Source: Nephromyces sp. MM_2019 (taxonomy: Eukaryota > Apicomplexa > Aconoidasida > Nephromycida). From it: a stretch of 64,000 nt of DNA. Under the pieces are notes generated by a model. The model was given only the letters and a program-made list of their open reading frames with translations. It was not told where the DNA came from and did not search any database. This document shows, piece by piece, positions 24,080 to 37,079 of the stretch; the stretch's first letter is position 1, and each line of letters starts with the position of its first letter. The DNA is taken from positions 57,044-121,043 of the forward strand of contig JADHZB010001343.1 of the NCBI GenBank assembly GCA_015657535.1. Reading direction: 5' to 3'. Both the position numbers and the translations under genes were made by a program.

Positions 24080-27000
24080 TCAATTTTCTTGGAAATGAGA
24101 AAAAAATAAACCTACCATCCTGTTTCGCTTGGTAAAACTTGCAGGCATACTCCTATTTACCTTTTCATGTAAACCGTGGTACCATATCCAATGACACATA
24201 AACAGTAAGCAAAGAAAATAAGGCGTACCTTGTAGCAGCTCCGCAGGAACAAAGGAGGCATATTCCGCGGCTTCCAACCAAATCATACGAAAACTAAAAA
24301 AAGGCGACAAAGAAAACCTCTAGCTTTTAACCAGCTAGATCAATCACTGCAATAAGGCCTGAGCCTGAATTTAATTCTTCAAGTTTCAAGTTTCATGTCA
24401 TTGCAATTTTTTTTTCCGGCAAATTTTGAGATCGCCGCGGGCTACGACGACTTATTACAAGACTGCTGAAAACTTAACGACAGCAAAGATGCAAAATCAG
24501 CGAGAATCATCAAACATTGGCTTTTATATTTTTATCATGCAAACAGACCTCGATAAATCCTGACATCAAGATAGAAGCCAGCACACGGAATAGCGAAAGC
24601 CACGCGTAGGCGACGCCAAAATTCTGAAAAGACATTTGAACAGAAATTAAGGCCAAAATGCGAAAAATGGAGGAAAAAATACTCTTAAATTTCCCTGCAT
24701 TATAAGCAAATCCACGCTTTTGTGTAAACACACTTAATGCCTAAATTAGAAGAAAAACCTAGATCCCCTGAATAGCTAGCAGCATCGCATAATATCCGCA
24801 AAGCTCAATAAGTGGTAATACGCAGCATGGCAGGCATGCAGGGTTGCACGGCAGTGCTTGAAAAGACATGCCAGAGGCAAGTTAATACAGCTTACTTGTA
24901 AACCTAAATTATGGTATATTGCTGGTCCCAACAGAGTGCTAGAGCCACCAAAACACAGAAATAATACGCATAGCCTGCATATAATGGAGAAATTTATTTT
25001 GAATTCGCACACAACAGATAATCAGAGTGCAGGTATCACAAATTTCACGAAAAAATCTACATTCACTCCTAAATTTGCTCGTTTTATATTAAAAAAAAAT
25101 TCACCAACAAAGAGTTTTTACAAAGAAGCAGGATCATTCATCCTTAAAATACTCTACTTGTGACCTTAAAGCCTCCAGAGGCATCAGTCTTTCTACATGA
25201 GTATCTTTGCCAACATCAGATTTATGGCTGTTTTTCTTTAAAGAGAAACTTAAATGCTAGAATCTTTATGCTCTTGCTTAGGAGTCATTGAATCATTTCA
25301 AAAAAACCTTCATCCTTACTCTCTTTCAATATATCAATCATAGAGTGTTTCAAAAATTTTCCTTAAATTACCTTTTTTTAAGGAGTTTTTCTTACCATAA
25401 CGCAAATGCACTAAGACCCATGGTAGTAGATAAAGGAAGCGTCATCATAAAAATAGCCACAATAAAGTTGAGGCACACCTGCAAGGAGTGTAAAGAAAAC
25501 ATTTTTTTAAGAGTACTGAGTATCTATACATCAGGATTGAGATAGACTGATTGGCTTGGGTAATGGAAAAAGACAGTAAAAATTAATTCCAAAAATTAAA
25601 AGGGTAGCATAGAAACTATATATAAAAAAAGAGGGTATGACAGAATTGATACAAAAAATCAACAGCAGCAAGGTAAGAAAGCAGATTCGCACAGAAGAAT
25701 CGAGATCTAATAAAGTGATTACCAAAGATTGCGAGATTCCATGATGATCTCCGATCCAACCCCATATTAATCTTCCCATCATGCTTGCAAACAACGCCAG
25801 CAAACCAGCAATTGTTACATCCGCATCACGCAGTGCTTGATTTTCAGAACCAACTATTTTCCAGTACGCCTGTGGGAAAAAAAAGAGCTTTTTTTCATTC
25901 TCTTCAGTTTTTCATTAAAAGTATGCAAAATCTGAAAAACTAGGTAGGTTCATTAGGTAGCCAAGTATAGGTTTTACATGTGAAAGCAGAAAAACTCGTC
26001 TTAAAAGAATCAAATTTCTAGTTGCAGAAACTTAGAGTCTCAGCGTAATGAAGGGTGAACACACCATATTCCTCAGATAAAGCAGTAAAATGCTTCAAAT
26101 TTCTACGAGCAAGAGATACTCATCAAAAATATTCTTGGAGATAACTAACTTGGACATATGCAGCGGCTATCCATAAAGGGAAAAACGCAGCCAAGCTATG
26201 CATAAACTGAGCACTAGTGAGCAGCTCTCCATCGGAAAGAACAGGACCATCCTCATCTTCTGAAAATACGACCAAATAGTCACAAAAGACTACCAAATTT
26301 ACCACCTCGTGCTGATCACTCAAAAGAAAAATAGCCACACGTTTTAAAGTATTACAAAAAAACTTTAGAGTAATAATTATGTTGAATCTTAAGTAGGGGC
26401 GAAAAAACTAGATATTTGAAGAAAAAAAAAACGTTTATCAGCGGATTGTGAAAATTGAGAGAAAAATCTCATCAGATGGTGAAAATTGAGAAAAAGTATG
26501 CAAAAAGTTAAAATTCGCAGTGAAATATAAAAACGCTTGACGTTAAAGAAGTTACTCGAAAACACCATTTTCCTTGCATTGTCAAAGTATGTGTGCATAA
26601 TAAAATGTCAATACCAGTGCAATATTCAAATAAACAAGGAGACTAAAAAGAAACATAATAATCAAGTCTCGCATATATATTCCCAGCAAGAAATAGATGC
26701 ATCTATATAAATCAGCAAGTTTGAAATTCGTCGCACAACCTTAAAAAAAGACATTATTCAGCGCTTGATTAGCAGTATCTGCCCTGAATGCTTTCAGCTA
26801 GGCAAAGAGATACGTAGACCAGATTACTTATTCACAACAACTTTACAAGGCTGAAGCAAAAAGATGCTATTGAACTTTTCGGGGGGGCTTCTACCTTTTT
26901 TGGTGTATTTTGCTAAAATTTCTACCTTTTGTGCCATGTTTTTCCAAGATTTCTACCTTTTTTGCCGTGTTATTCTGACTTATGGATGAGCATACTACGA

Positions 27001-30000
27001 GGAAATCATCAATAAAACGACAGACTTGCGGAAAAAATTAACGAAAGCTATATAAATAAGCAAAGGAGACTTTGCAAAAGTTTGAGAAATTTGAAGCCAC
27101 TGTGCAGCCAGTAGATATTTACGGGCAAACCGCCAATGCTTTTGTAATTTCGCTTCATAAAGCAGCCTTTTTTAAGACCAGCAAACAGTATAAAATACAA
27201 CTGATAGAGCTTTCAAGTGCACAGCTAAAGGCTTAAGTTTTGCTAAATTCACAGCATGAAATCATAAAAGTCTTGATTAGAGCGAAAGCTTAAAGATAAC
27301 AACTCCTTTCTCACCTGCCACCGGCTCTATAGAACGTACACCACTGTATTCCTCTGGTTTAGATGGTGCCACATGCGATAGAAACATCAGAGGTATCCCT
27401 GCAACCTGACAGGTTACATCATTAGATATACATACACAAAGCAACGAAACTCAATTACTTTTTATCAGTCAAAATCAGTTCATTTTGCTTAAATCTTAAA
27501 CTTTACAAAAAAGAGAGCACATAATAGAAAGCTAAAAAGTGGCGTCAATACCAAGGTATAAACGGCAGTAAAAAGTTCCAGAAACAGAGTAAGCAGTTAT
27601 CATACAGCTGCTCACCTGAAGGCCGAGCAATATCTTGCTTTGAAGTACGAAAAACTTTGGAAGACGCGATAGCATCTCATTATCCACAAAATATCTTTCA
27701 TGGTCTGCAGAGATTGAAGTGATTTGTAAAATTTGGGTAGAGAAATGCTACTGATAAGCATAAGAACTGGTAATCTATCGTGAAAATGCTAATGAATAAA
27801 AATTGTACATATTTTCGCCTTGGATGAATACTACTATAAAGATTTCTTCACTTTTCAAAAGTGAGTGTGTAAGTGTATGGGTGTGTGCGAGTGTTGTGAG
27901 TGTGTGTGTATGTGAGTGCGTGAGTTTATGTGAGTGAGTGTGTGAGTGTATGCATCTGCGTGTGTGCATTTTAAAATATACTACTCGCAGAAAATAAGAC
28001 GTAATAAAACACACTAATGTTTAAATCATACACCGTGACTAGGCAAATAAGTTTTTCGAATTATGTAAAGTCATATAAAAAGTCTCCAGTAGAAAAAGAC
28101 AAATAATAAAATATCAAACAAAACTGATCACCTGATTTATTAACCAGTGAAAGAGCGAGAAACCAGGCCAAAAAAACGAGAAAATTGGAAAAAGTAAGTT
28201 TAAAGAGCGTATGAATGAGATCAAAATTACTAACATATATAGAAAGCATGCTATTTGCTTTTACTATGAGCAGTATTTTCATCAAAGCGGTGACAGCATC
28301 ACGCAGTTTAGCAGCCTTTGCAACATAAAAATATTGCAGGATGGAAACAATAAAACTGATTGGATTCCTAGAACTCCACCATTCACTCCCACACACACAA
28401 TCCTCTCACTTCACCACTCGCTCCCGCACACACATAATCCTCTCACTTCACCAATCAACTCCACAAATTGCGTACAGGAATGACTTCGCAAACAGCCAAA
28501 CCGAGTCTGATGAGAAGAATAGAATTAGCATCGGATTCTGCTACCATCTATCAGTACCCTAGCAATCATGCGAAAGTGATATAGAAAACAAACAGAAATA
28601 TTCATCATCCGAGGAATTCTTGATAAAGCAATGCAGAAGGCGAAATTTGCACACACTGCAAAAATGCTGATAGGCACATGAATTGCCAGAAAAATAAGCA
28701 GAAAAAAGGTAAATTCTTCCCAAAAAACAGCATCTTCATCTTTCAAAAGTCAAACTAATCACCCAAGTTCTATTTCACGGCAATAAGCAAGTATTTCTTC
28801 TGAAGACACACTCTATATATTGCTTGAAAATACACTCTTGAAGATTAGCAGTATCGGCCGCTAAAAAAACCAAAAAAAAGAAAAAAATCGAGCAATACCA
28901 CGGCGATTCATTTCACATATATAGTGCTGGTGATCATAGTATCGTAAACTAGTAAAGTGTTGGAAAGCAGAGCACAGCAATCAAACACACCTGGAAATTC
29001 TACAGATATTCCCGTAGGCTTCAAATTATCGCGATTTAAGAAGGATGCTTGGAAGTAGGTGAAAAGGAGCAATGAGGTTGACCGAAAAAACAAGAGAATT
29101 CCCATGGCCTGAAAAAAGTAGTTGAAGTTAAGACTAGGCATTGTAATTTGTACCTAATAATTCACTAGACAAAAAAAAGCGAATAATATGTTATACGAAA
29201 GCAAAGAAACACGCGGCAAAAAAAAGCTTTTCTTTGATATGCTTCTTTTAACATTATTCCAATCTTCAAAGTAAGGGTAAAGCTCATTTAAAGCAAATGA
29301 AATTGCAATAAAAACCGTATTAAAAGCTATTTTTTGGTCAAAAATACGTATTTTCTCATTATATAAGATAAATGCCTGCTCTGTTTTATAAAATCCAATC
29401 TATTTTCTGAAAAAAAAGCATTCGCTCTTTAGATAAGAAAATTTCCTACTCTATTTTACATAGCAAAATTCACTGAAGGATCAAAGTACAGCATAACCCT
29501 TAGAAAGCACCTTAAAAATTCATGATTCTTCACCACAAAATTCATCTTTTCCTCGAAAGGGGGGGGCAGAAAATGATTTATTTCGTAATTCCAAAGAATT
29601 TTCACTATCCATATACATTTTGGTCTTAAAATAATGCATTTTATCATTTGAAGATTTTTACTATTAGGGTGCCAAAGAATTGCCGAAAACGCTATTTCAA
29701 GCAATATACAAATAATGCAACCCACTCCATCAACCAAGAATCAAAAATATCAGCAGATTTAGCGCTCTCTGCATCATATCTTTCCAAAATAGAGTGACAA
29801 AAATTCTAAAGAAAGCGAGAGCGTTAAACCAAAAACTTGATTTTAAAAGCTGCTTTATCATCTCACCCTACAAACTAGTCTTTCTGGAAGGGATTTGGCT
29901 AATATATCAACGGATATATTGAAGCAAAGACCAGTTCCTATGTTTGTCAGAATACCGTATGTTAAACTGATCAGGAGGGGAAAAAAAAGCGAAAATGTTC

Positions 30001-32105
30001 AAAAAAGGGAATCTGCATGGGAGAAAGCCTGCATATACAGCTGTTAGCTAACTAAAGCGAAAAACAATGCACACACATCAAGAAGCATCATTTTATGCTG
30101 TAGAAACTGAGTTATTAATAGCACTGCTGCCAAAATCCTTTGAAGATTCCAGAATTCATCCAAACAGTCAATCATACAAATATTTTCAAACAATGAAAAT
30201 TTCTGTTTCTCAATGAATGACTTACTAGTATAATCGCTATTTTTAACCTAAACATTTCCATAAAATAGCGTAATAAAATGCAGTAAACTTAGCCCCTAAA
30301 GAAAAAATGTTAAGGGAAGGGATACTATACAAACAGGCGAATTTATAAACCAAGTAATACACAATCATAATAATGAAAATAGAAAAAAAACATCAGAAAA
30401 AATACATCAAATTGAAAAACTTACATGAATTCTAATAAATTTCTGCAGCTGAACGAAGATAAGTATATACCAGCACTTATACAGGCACATCCAATTGCCA
30501 TTGATCTGAAAACAATTGAAACAAAACACACAAGGACTTTAAGATAAAAAACTCCATAATCCCAAGATTCTCTATAATCCTTCACTCACATCTCTTCATA
30601 TTATAGCTAGCAAACTATATATATTTAATCCGTAATATAATGTGCATAGAAGATGGATGGCAACACGGCGAGTAACACCAAGAAAACAATATTAAGACAA
30701 AAAAAGGTGTAGCTTCCCTCTGTTTAGAGGAAGAAAAAAAAATCAAAAAATTTGAAAGAAACATATTACTTTGAGAGAGCTGGTAGTGCAGCCTAGAAAG
30801 GAGAGCTAAGGCCAATGCAGTGGCAAAACCTTATTAAAGATTCAAAATATTTCGATCATTTTAAAAGTCTAAAAAAAACTCAAACAAACAAGCAAATCCT
30901 CACGAGTCCAGTAGTTCCATAAATTCATCTAAATTGCAATGACAGTTTCGAGCATTCTTCGTTTGAAATTCACAAAATTATCTAAATATGCGGGTTATAG
31001 CTGCTTAGAAATATCATTTACAAACTAAGCAGCAAATGAGCTAAAAGAAGAATCTAGAATCAATTCCACTGCACCGGGAAAATATCAAAGATTAAACCAA
31101 GAAACATTTACTTGAAATTCGTTTATCGAGGACAAAAAAGTAGAGCTTACAAAGCATTTCCCAGTCTTCGTTTAACTGCATTACTACAGTGGCTTGCTAA
31201 GCAATACATCAACAATCCGCTTGCGTAAATCCATCCAACATCCTAAGAGAGTGAAGATTTCGGAGCGATTGACTCACATTTTAATATTTATTAAAGTATT
31301 GCAAAAAATCAGCGAATGCTATATTGCTCAAGATATTTTTCCCGAGAAGAAGTGTTTCATTTTTGAATGAGATCCGCTGTTTGAGCTTAAAAAAGCTCGA
31401 ACAAAACTCGCAACGTACGCCTGATGCTGCTATTAGCAGTGCTATTCCAGAAAAAAGCTACGTATATAAATCTAGTAGTAAAATGCATATGTTTGCTGGC
31501 CTTTAAATCCTAAAAATAAGATTCATTCAACTGCATTGGATAAAAATTGAAAAGTTTAAGCCTTCACACTTGAGAAGGAATCTAACTCACTGTTTCAACA
31601 GCTTTAATGAGTAAGCTTGCATTTCAAAAAGTGAATATTCTCTTGAATATAGCTTTAACAAGGACAATATAGCCTACTATAGGAATTATATCTCGTCAAT
31701 TTTCTTGGATTTTTTATTCGGTAAAAGATGCAAAACGTAAATTATTGCAACTGTGTGTCTGCAGGCAGAATACTAGCAACTATAAATCGCAAGTAAGCAG
31801 AGTAAAATGGATAATTTTCTGCTCCTTTATGCCATATTAATATTTTTTCAATGTTTACGGACAGAAATCATGTTATATAATAAAAAAACCACAAGTCAAG
31901 AAAATTCACGCAGTACACGCCAGAATAATTATCATAAATCAACAAGCAATGCACACTCTGCAAAAAAACAGCTGTAATTTTTTAATTCCTCGTAAAAAGT
32001 TTGCATTAAAAATGACGCTTACTTTTAATCGAACTAAATTGTCTCCATGAGCTCTCATGAAAGAAACAGTGTAAATAGCGATACTCCCAATTTGGTGGAT
32101 CATGC
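24080..32105 (-). CDS. MFS transporter, monocarboxylate/oxalate-formate type (5' end unresolved)
   Basis: Multi-pass membrane transporter of the major facilitator superfamily. Fourteen minus-strand exons fit together with every phase matching: 32023-32105, 31151-31242, 30425-30505, 29867-29966, 28991-29108, 27616-27704, 27315-27405, 26150-26259, 25723-25869, 25396-25478, 24896-24974, 24549-24623, 24229-24293 and 24080-24137 (TGA at 24080). That gives about 423 codons, roughly one transmembrane helix per exon. Visible: helix 1 with YTVSFMRAHGDN, helix 2 WIYASGLLMYC, helix 4 LTYGILTNIGTGLCF, the helix 5/6 loop FLNRDNLKP, a central cytoplasmic loop (LSRLPKFF, then SHVAPSKPEEYSG), the second-half MFS motif GRLIWGWIGDHHG, and the late helix FCFGGSSTLLGPAIYHNLG type. 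The style recalls apicomplexan monocarboxylate carriers; an amino-acid (ApiAT-like) substrate is not excluded. An upstream exon ending in phase 1 is needed and was not found. Confidence 0.85.
26889..26981. repeat. 31-base tandem repeat, three copies
   Basis: TTCTACCTTTT recurs at 26889, 26920 and 26951 with similar following bases (TGTTTTnCnAAGAT). It lies in an MFS intron next to a run of seven G. Confidence 0.85.
27861..27966. repeat. GTGAG/TG-rich tract
   Basis: Dense GTGAGT, GTGTGT and GTGAGTG units on the plus strand in the long MFS intron (27705-28990). On the transcribed sense strand it is CACTCAC. Confidence 0.85.
28383..28465. repeat. 34-base tandem repeat, about 2.4 copies
   Basis: The unit is CTCCCACACACACAATCCTC followed by TCACTTCACCAC. 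It lies in the same MFS intron as the GTGAG tract. Confidence 0.8.
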
Positions 32106-35100
32106 CTTTAATAAAAAAAATGAGACAAGACATGGTGTAAATATTTACTAGAATTTCAGAAAATAATATTCTAGTTATAGAATTTAGGCTTAAATGCCTC
32201 TTTTTATTGCAGTGATGACTAAAAATATTAAATAATACCAAGAAGATAATAAAATTGATAATGCCAGACAAAATATTTTGAATTAAGCGAATTCAAAGGC
32301 AAACTTAGAAGCGCCACAGACACTAATTTAATACAGAGGAAATTAGCTTTGAAATCGTTTGTAAACCGCTGCGAAAAAAACTAATAGAGCTTGCCTCACA
32401 GCTATATACTTCGTCAATGCTCAGAACTTAGTCATACAGCATAGGATTAAACAAAATATTGAGGAACAGAATTTTAAGCAAAGAAAAAAGCGAATTGCCA
32501 GGAGTTTATTTGATGAATATTTATATATCCTCATCCACAAGATTCATAAAAACTTTTCCGACCCAGGCTACCACTAATTTAGATACTAAAATCAGAGCTT
32601 TCGTAGTTTTATATGGAGCATTTCATTTATCGTTCAAGCACACTCCGAAGAAAATAGACAGCAGGCAAGACAAATTTCACCTATGGAAGGTTGGATCAAC
32701 AGGGTTCCCAATACCGGAACCCAGTCCATAAAGCAGGCCTTCCTGTCATCCTGTACAGATTCATATAGAGGCGGATATCAGGAGTAACGACCTTGAAACA
32801 TCTCAAGACAACGCAAAGCCGAACAAAAGTTAAGAAAAAGCCGCTTTCTATTAAATTTAGCTTTGACGGTAGATAAACAATGCATCTCGCACAGTACTAG
32901 CTCAGGATCATGGAAACGAGGGTCAGTGGATGCAGACAAGGAAGCCCTTATCAAGCTGATGTAACCCCGGATTGTTGCAACGAATACGTAACGTATTTCA
33001 CCTGTTTTTGAAATATGCGGAACTAGCTAATCAAATATACCAAAAGACTGCATTTAGAAAATTGCAAGCTCTGAGATAAAATTTGGTGAAAGCATTGCAC
33101 TTTAGAATTGGGTAAACCAGCATATATTTTGTAAACTACAGCAGCAAGTTAACGTGATAGGAAATTAAAATTATGAATCTTAAAATACGAATTGCTGCAA
33201 ACCGGGACCTTTAAGGGAGCAATTATTGAGTGCCAAAATGTTAGCTAGTCAATACTGCTATCCACTTACCTTCATTGGCACTGAAAAACATTACACTATG
33301 AATACAAAATCTTATCCTTCGCTATGCAGATAAACTCCAGTTACTATAAAGACACTGCTGCTCCTTCTTAAAAAGATTTTTGGAGGCAGGAATCAACCCC
33401 TGTGTAAAAACAAGTAGCAATTAGCCTTCACAGAACAGGAAAAATTGCTATTTTGACCATGCATAAAACGTGGAAAACAATTCTTCCGCCTTGCTGGTGG
33501 CTGCAGTATTTCACAAGTGTTTCTCCAAGCAAAAAGTCAATACCACGCGATAGACACTGCACTGCCACGTGATCCACAGGTACTGGCTTTCCGTCACGAA
33601 ATATAAGCTGCAGGCGCTGGTAAGCTTAGGACAACACGTTTAGTGACACTGCTGCGTCTCAATCTAGGCAAGTAGGTCAATAAAAGCGCCACAATTTTGG
33701 GTGCTGACTTTAGACACCAGAACTTCACGCTGACGATGCACGTGGGTACTAAGCCTAAATCTAAAAAGCTTGGATTGTCACTGATTCCAGGGACGAATAT
33801 TAAAGGAAAAAAATCCTTCTCATTATTTCAGGTTCCAAAGTTACATTTTCCGCGAAGAAAAATGCCTCGAGATACAGGAGTTCGTGCTCAAATCTACAGC
33901 AGTAACCAGACATTAAAACAGTTTCCAAAGAAAGACCTTGTGTGGGCGAAAAACACGTGTCGTATTAGAATAAAAGGCATAAATCTGCAATTTCTACATG
34001 TAGAGAAATTCCAAAGTGTCATCTTTATATATAATTCAAGCTGAATAGTCATAGAATTGACTATTTTGTGTAGCTCTTGGTTGTAACTCATTGCTCATAT
34101 TAACTCACCACATTATGTTCCATTTTTCTTCAAATTTATTTCAAAAAGTTGTAGCTAGTGCGATGGAGCCGGCCTAGAACCGAACTGTAAGAATTTAATA
34201 CCGGCTATTCGGCTACTCAATGCGTATGCTGTATTTTTTCAACATGTTGTAATGAGAATGTACCACATGTGATGCTGACTACATTCTACCAGGTTGCATA
34301 AAATAGAAAAAGTAATACTTAACCTAGCTCAATACATATTTCATTTCTCCAAGCATTCTATACGAATAATACTCCTATTGGTCCCTCGCTCTCACTATAC
34401 TAGTAAGGAAAATAGTGGACTTCATTGTGCCTTGCATTGGCACGCTTCTTGCTGCAGTTATCATGTGTCAGCAGGGAACGCTTCACATATTATTCATTTA
34501 AAAAAATGAAGCATGATGGCGCCAGTAACTCCTTGAATTTCAACTTCACATTAGGTAATTGACGGCGGTGCTTAGCAACTTATAAAATAACCCTTGTAAG
34601 TTTTCTAAGCAGGTCACTGAACATTCCAACAGGGAAAACATAGCTAACTAAACAATACTTGCAAAGCCCTCATAGTTTTAGTGCATACTAATTTTCCTGC
34701 AGCCCAGCCGAGTATTTTAGAATGCTTAAATCACGCCCAATATATATCTCACTAAAAATACTGCGTATTTCTCCTCTTTCGCACAAATTAAGGAAGAATA
34801 GGCTTCTTTTTACATGCATTTTATAAACACCACTCAATAGCATTGCAAACCGTATTACCATATACTCACTTCATTTTTTTGTAGATTTACCTAAAGATAC
34901 TATTTTCTAAAACTGTGTTTCTGTGAATTTTGTGCTTCTTTTTATCTTGTAACGATCGAAAACTTGAGTCATATGTTATTTTCATGTTAAGCTCCTGGTA
35001 GATTTGCTTATATATATTTTTTAATAGCATGCTGAGGATGCCGATTATTTGCATTTTCTTAATAAAAGGGATTACGAGTCAATTGACCTATACCAACAAG

Positions 35101-35947
35101 TACTGCTGAAAACTGGAAAGCAAACTGAACTCGCATCTATACATATTTATAAGCCGATAATGCAATAATTTATTTGGCAGGTCAAGCGCCACTGATCCCT
35201 GAAATGTTTTTTCGCTATACTAATGAATTGGACATAGGACTCAGCTTTGGAGAAATTTCATCGTAAAGCAAAGCAGAAAAAAAGCTTTGAATTCATAAGC
35301 AAGAGTAAATTGGACTTTCTTGCATCTTCTATCACGAGTAAAACTCAAGTTAAACTTTTGCAAGTTTCCTTTTTTAATACAGCAAGATAATCTACTGCCT
35401 GTCACGTAGTTCTATTTTATATGCGATGTTTCTAACGCCAATGTATAAGAAAAGTTACATTGGAAATGTTTCATGAACTAAGGCCTGCCAACTAGTGCAA
35501 AAAATAGTCCATTCTATTTACCAAGAGCCATATATGCGAATTATGTAGCATAAAAGATTTCAGAAAATGTGTATTCGTGCTTAAAAAAAGTATGATATCA
35601 TGAATGAATAAAAGCACAATTTCCTAGTTAGGGGCCATTCTTGGCTATTGTATAGTCTACTAGCTAAGCCATGGGAAAGCGTTCAATAAATTTAATGGTG
35701 CCAACAATATTTGGTTAATAAAGGATTCTTCTTTTCGATTAAGTTCTTTCGTGACATGCATGTCTACCTTTGAGGGATTTAAGAATTTCACAACGTACCC
35801 ATTGTATGAAAGGAACGTCTAGAAATTGGAGTCCATACACGCACGCTCCAATGTACAGCCTTGATGCGTACTTTCGAGTTTTTGCACTTAACGCATTAAA
35901 ACCTGCAAGCCGTTTTTTGATCCGTTATCAGCCTCCGGGCCTTAATA
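32106..35947. other. MFS 5' region and unresolved DNA
   Basis: The missing first exon(s) of the MFS transporter should lie just right of 32105. A Lys-rich open frame 33697-34044 (+) and an open piece near 35031-35168 (+, containing NKRDYESIDLYQQVLLKTG) are the only candidate coding stretches. Neither chains with neighbours in a consistent phase. Confidence 0.4.
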
Positions 35948-36445
35948 TTACTCACTTTTTTGTTTATTTCCTGATTGGCTCAACGAGGGTAGCCCACAGG
36001 CGCTTCCAATCAAAGTTACAAGCAGAAATAAAAAACTGCACCATATCCAGCCAGAATTCCCTTCTTTAAGCGCATCGCGGTAAACTTGGATGGGTCTTTT
36101 ATAATTCGTCTCGGCCAACAGAAAGGAAACATTTACCACACCTATGGGTGAATTGCAAAGTAATCTAAGGCATAACGCTTTACACGAATTACGGGATTTT
36201 GATATAGCTTTTTCTACCATTTTTAAGAGTTCTCCCAACTTTTTGAATATAATTAATTGCAACAAACAAAATAAATGCGGTATTCCTTGCATTAGCTTCC
36301 AACAAGTGACTTGCATACGGCTATGTAGTGCCATAACGAGCTTGATCACTGGGTGCAATATGCAGTACTGTCTCGCGCAATTGTTGTGGAGCGATACTGC
36401 AGACGACCGTCCTGTATTTTTTGCTTTTACGTATTGAAACACCAT
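35948..36445 (-). CDS. Hypothetical 165-codon open frame
   Basis: The longest unassigned minus-strand open frame in the 33-41 kb stretch. The C-terminal third has a strong hydrophobic helix (WIWCSFLFLLVTLIGSACG) after a polar stretch (ETNYKRPIQVYRDALKEGN), as in a single-pass protein. There is no family match by eye. The plus strand carries open frames over the same bases, and about one open frame of this length is expected by chance in 64 kb at this composition. It may be non-coding. Confidence 0.18.
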   Translation of the reverse strand: MVFQYVKAKNTGRSSAVSLHNNCARQYCILHPVIKLVMALHSRMQVTCWKLMQGIPHLFCLLQLIIFKKLGELLKMVEKAISKSRNSCKALCLRLLCNSPIGVVNVSFLLAETNYKRPIQVYRDALKEGNSGWIWCSFLFLLVTLIGSACGLPSLSQSGNKQKSE

Positions 36446-37079
36446 ATGCGCGATAATAGCATCGAGAAACAGCTTACAACTTCTGCCATGCTAGAAACAA
36501 CTTGGGCATGCTGAATTAAGATAAGCAGCCAATTAGCCAATCGATCCCTTTTAATTTAGTGTCGTGCGGTCAAGATGTGATCTTAAAGCCGCAGAAACCA
36601 ATGAAATAATTACTGCGGTAATTGCTTCATGCAAAGTGTCTTGAAATATCTTTGGTATCCCTCATTTAGAAATTACGTCAAGCAGTAGCTTAACGGTAAT
36701 CAATGGCAGTTTAACAATTTGGGAAGGAGCCTGTGTATTTTTCTTTTTGCAGATTAGCTTTACTGATAATACAGAGTTAGTAAGAATTATTAGGTATACG
36801 TGAAATTCTGGTTTTATCAATAAATGTATTTTTCATGTGCAATATGGGGTGGTTCAGCACAAAATATTCGTACTTGTGATACGAATATTCAAAATGGAGC
36901 CGCATATAAGACGCAGGAGGAGCATTAGATGACGGCACTCAGGAGTACGTACAGAACTTTAACTTATTGCCAAAAGTCGTTGAGACAGGACAAAAGTGAA
37001 TACTAAATCATTGAATATAAATGATATAATCAAGGAATCCTCAATTTTTACTGGAAAGCAGCAATTAAGTGGTACTCAC

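Noticed and set aside
27775..28014. His/Thr/Ser-rich minus-strand frame
   Set aside because: Product of the CACTCAC/TG repeat in an MFS intron.
33697..34044. 115-codon Lys-rich plus-strand frame
   Set aside because: No family resemblance and no clear splice partners; length is near what chance gives.
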